A stretch of 6,345 nucleotides of DNA from Pseudofrankia asymbiotica (GTDB lineage: Bacteria; Actinomycetota; Actinomycetes; Frankiales; Frankiaceae): contig NZ_MOMC01000031.1 of NCBI RefSeq assembly GCF_001983105.1, positions 58,892 through 65,236 on the forward strand, written 5' to 3'. Under the pieces are notes generated by a model. It had not been told where the DNA came from. It saw nothing but the letters and a program-made list of their open reading frames with translations, and did not search any database. Positions 5,009 to 6,345 of this stretch are shown piece by piece. Both the position numbers and the translations under genes were made by a program. Position 1 is the stretch's first letter; every line of letters starts with the position of its first letter.

Positions 5009-6345
5009 ATGAACGACGCTGTCGACCCGGCCCTTCGCCGCCGCGCCGTCGACGCCGCTCGCGGCGTCGGGCCGTTCGACCTGCTCATCACCGGCGGCAG
5101 CGTCGTCGACGTCGGCACCTGCGAGGTGCGGCCCGCGGACGTCGGGCTGGTCGGCCCGCTGATCGCCTCGGTCCACCCGAGCGGCAGCCGGACGGACGCG
5201 CTGGACGCGTTCGACGCGACCGGAAGGTTCATCGCCCCGGGTCTCATCGACATGCACGTCCACTTCGAGAGCTCGATGCTCACACCCGGCGCCTACGCGT
5301 CGGCCGTCTGCCCGCGCGGCACAACCACGATCTTCGGCGACCCGCACGAGCTGGCGAACGTCGCCGGCGTCGCCGGGGTGCGCTACGCCGTGGAGGCGAG
5401 CCGCGGGCTGCCGGTGCGCTTCATCGTCCAGGCGCCGTCATGCGTGCCGCCGATGCCGGGGCTGGAGCTGTCCGGCGCGGACCTGCACGGGCCAGAGGTC
5501 GCCGAGATGCTCGCCTGGCCGGAGGTCGGCGGGCTCGCCGAGGTCATGGACATGCTCGGTGTGCTGACCAGCGACGGGCGGATGGTCGACGTCGTGGCCG
5601 CGGGCCTGGCCAGCGGGAAGCTGGTCAGCGGGCACGCCGCCGGCCTCACCGGCGCCGAGCTGCAGGCCTACCTCGCGGCCGGGATCACCTCGGACCACGA
5701 GATCGTGACCCAGGACGACGCGATGGAGAAGCTGCGCGCCGGCCTGACCGTCGAGCTGCGCGGCGCGTTCGAGCATCTCCTGCCCGGCCTGGTCGCCGAG
5801 CTGAACGAGCTGCCGGAGCTGCCGACGCACCTGTGCGCCGCGACCGACGACCTGTTCGCGCTGACGCTGCTCACCGACGGCGGCATCGACCACCTGCTGC
5901 GCCGCCTGGTCGGCTACGGCCTCGACCCGGTGCGCGCGCTGCGGATCGCCACGTACCACGCGGCCTACCGGCTGCGGCGCACCGACCTCGGCCTGGTCGC
6001 CGCCGGCCGGCAGGCCGACCTGATCATCCTGTCCGACCTGGCCACGGTCGCCGTCGACGACGTCTTCGCCGCCGGCCAGCACGTCGCCTCCGCCGGCGAG
6101 ATGATCGTCCCGGTGGTCGAGGGGCCGAGCGTGCCACCGCTGGACACGATGAAGATCGACCCGCTCACCCCGGACCACTTCGTGCTGCGGGTCGGCCACA
6201 TTCCGGGCGGGGTCTACAACGGAACGACGCGGCTGCGCGTGCTCGCCGGACCGGTCTTCACCACCTGGGGCGAGGTCGACGCCGACGTCCGCGACGGCGT
6301 CGTGGTGCCGCCCGCGGGGCACATGCTGCAGGTCGCGGTGCACCG
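5009..6345 (+). CDS. ade: Adenine deaminase (amidohydrolase), truncated by the window end
   Basis: 445 codons are visible and the reading frame is still open at the right edge; family members are usually about 550-600 residues. The enzyme hydrolyses adenine to hypoxanthine and ammonia in purine salvage, in the cytoplasm. The N-terminal beta-sandwich segment FDLLITGGSVVDV (23-35) leads to the metal-site motif APGLIDMHVHFESSMLTP (76-93; H83 and H85). GTTTIFGDPHELANV (104-118), APSCVPP (142-148), GLAEVMD (175-181; E178 likely metal-bridging), SGHAAGLTG (207-215; H209), AAGITSDHE (223-231; H230) and ATDD (278-281) follow in the order expected for the adenine deaminase family. GLVAAGRQADLIILSDL (328-344) closes the barrel, and the C-terminal domain begins near 380. 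The segment TVELRGAFEHLLP (247-259) differs from the MLREGSA form I associate with the Escherichia coli enzyme, suggesting a separate actinobacterial subgroup. The ATG at 5009 has no SD site and is the first in-frame start of the conserved protein. Confidence 0.92.
   Translation, partial: MNDAVDPALRRRAVDAARGVGPFDLLITGGSVVDVGTCEVRPADVGLVGPLIASVHPSGSRTDALDAFDATGRFIAPGLIDMHVHFESSMLTPGAYASAVCPRGTTTIFGDPHELANVAGVAGVRYAVEASRGLPVRFIVQAPSCVPPMPGLELSGADLHGPEVAEMLAWPEVGGLAEVMDMLGVLTSDGRMVDVVAAGLASGKLVSGHAAGLTGAELQAYLAAGITSDHEIVTQDDAMEKLRAGLTVELRGAFEHLLPGLVAELNELPELPTHLCAATDDLFALTLLTDGGIDHLLRRLVGYGLDPVRALRIATYHAAYRLRRTDLGLVAAGRQADLIILSDLATVAVDDVFAAGQHVASAGEMIVPVVEGPSVPPLDTMKIDPLTPDHFVLRVGHIPGGVYNGTTRLRVLAGPVFTTWGEVDADVRDGVVVPPAGHMLQVAVH

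Noticed and set aside
5438..6343. 301-codon minus-strand frame opposite adenine deaminase
   Set aside because: The plus strand encodes an uninterrupted set of amidohydrolase motifs, whereas the minus frame is His/Asp/Arg/Val-rich with no domain.

Overview
The window is very GC-rich (third codon positions almost all G or C), with GTG starts, strong SD sites and proteins typical of Actinobacteria. Gene content and style (a LivH/LivK-type transporter, a TerD-domain protein, degenerate intergenic repeat arrays) suggest a Frankia-like or other filamentous actinomycete chromosome. The genus is an inference that I could not test.

Layout. A branched-chain amino acid-type ABC permease (LivH family) runs off the left edge on the minus strand (392 to 1). 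Next is a long non-coding gap (393-1078) with a tandem repeat array of roughly 56-68 bp period. On the plus strand follows a two-domain protein (1079-2335), an N-terminal TerD domain joined by a roughly 100-residue proline-rich linker to a C-terminal CAP/SCP domain. A perfect 18-bp-stem hairpin (2341-2380) separates it from a convergent minus-strand lipoprotein, a LivK-like substrate-binding protein (3676 to 2411). Upstream of that, also on the minus strand, is a flavodoxin-fold NADPH-dependent FMN reductase (stop at 3931, start uncertain, 4644 preferred). A 364-bp divergent intergenic region with an 11-bp tandem repeat and an inverted repeat leads to a plus-strand adenine deaminase (5009 to the right edge, incomplete).

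How the genes relate. The binding protein and the permease look like parts of one HAAT-type importer, but the oppositely oriented TerD-CAP gene and a strong terminator lie between them, so they cannot form a simple operon here. Adenine deaminase would turn adenine into hypoxanthine and ammonia. A link between it and the importer or the flavin reductase is possible only by proximity.

The most unusual items are the TerD-linker-CAP fusion, which lacks any visible signal peptide although CAP domains are usually secreted, and the repeat array upstream of it. I found no CRISPR, tRNA, rRNA, IS element or phage gene.
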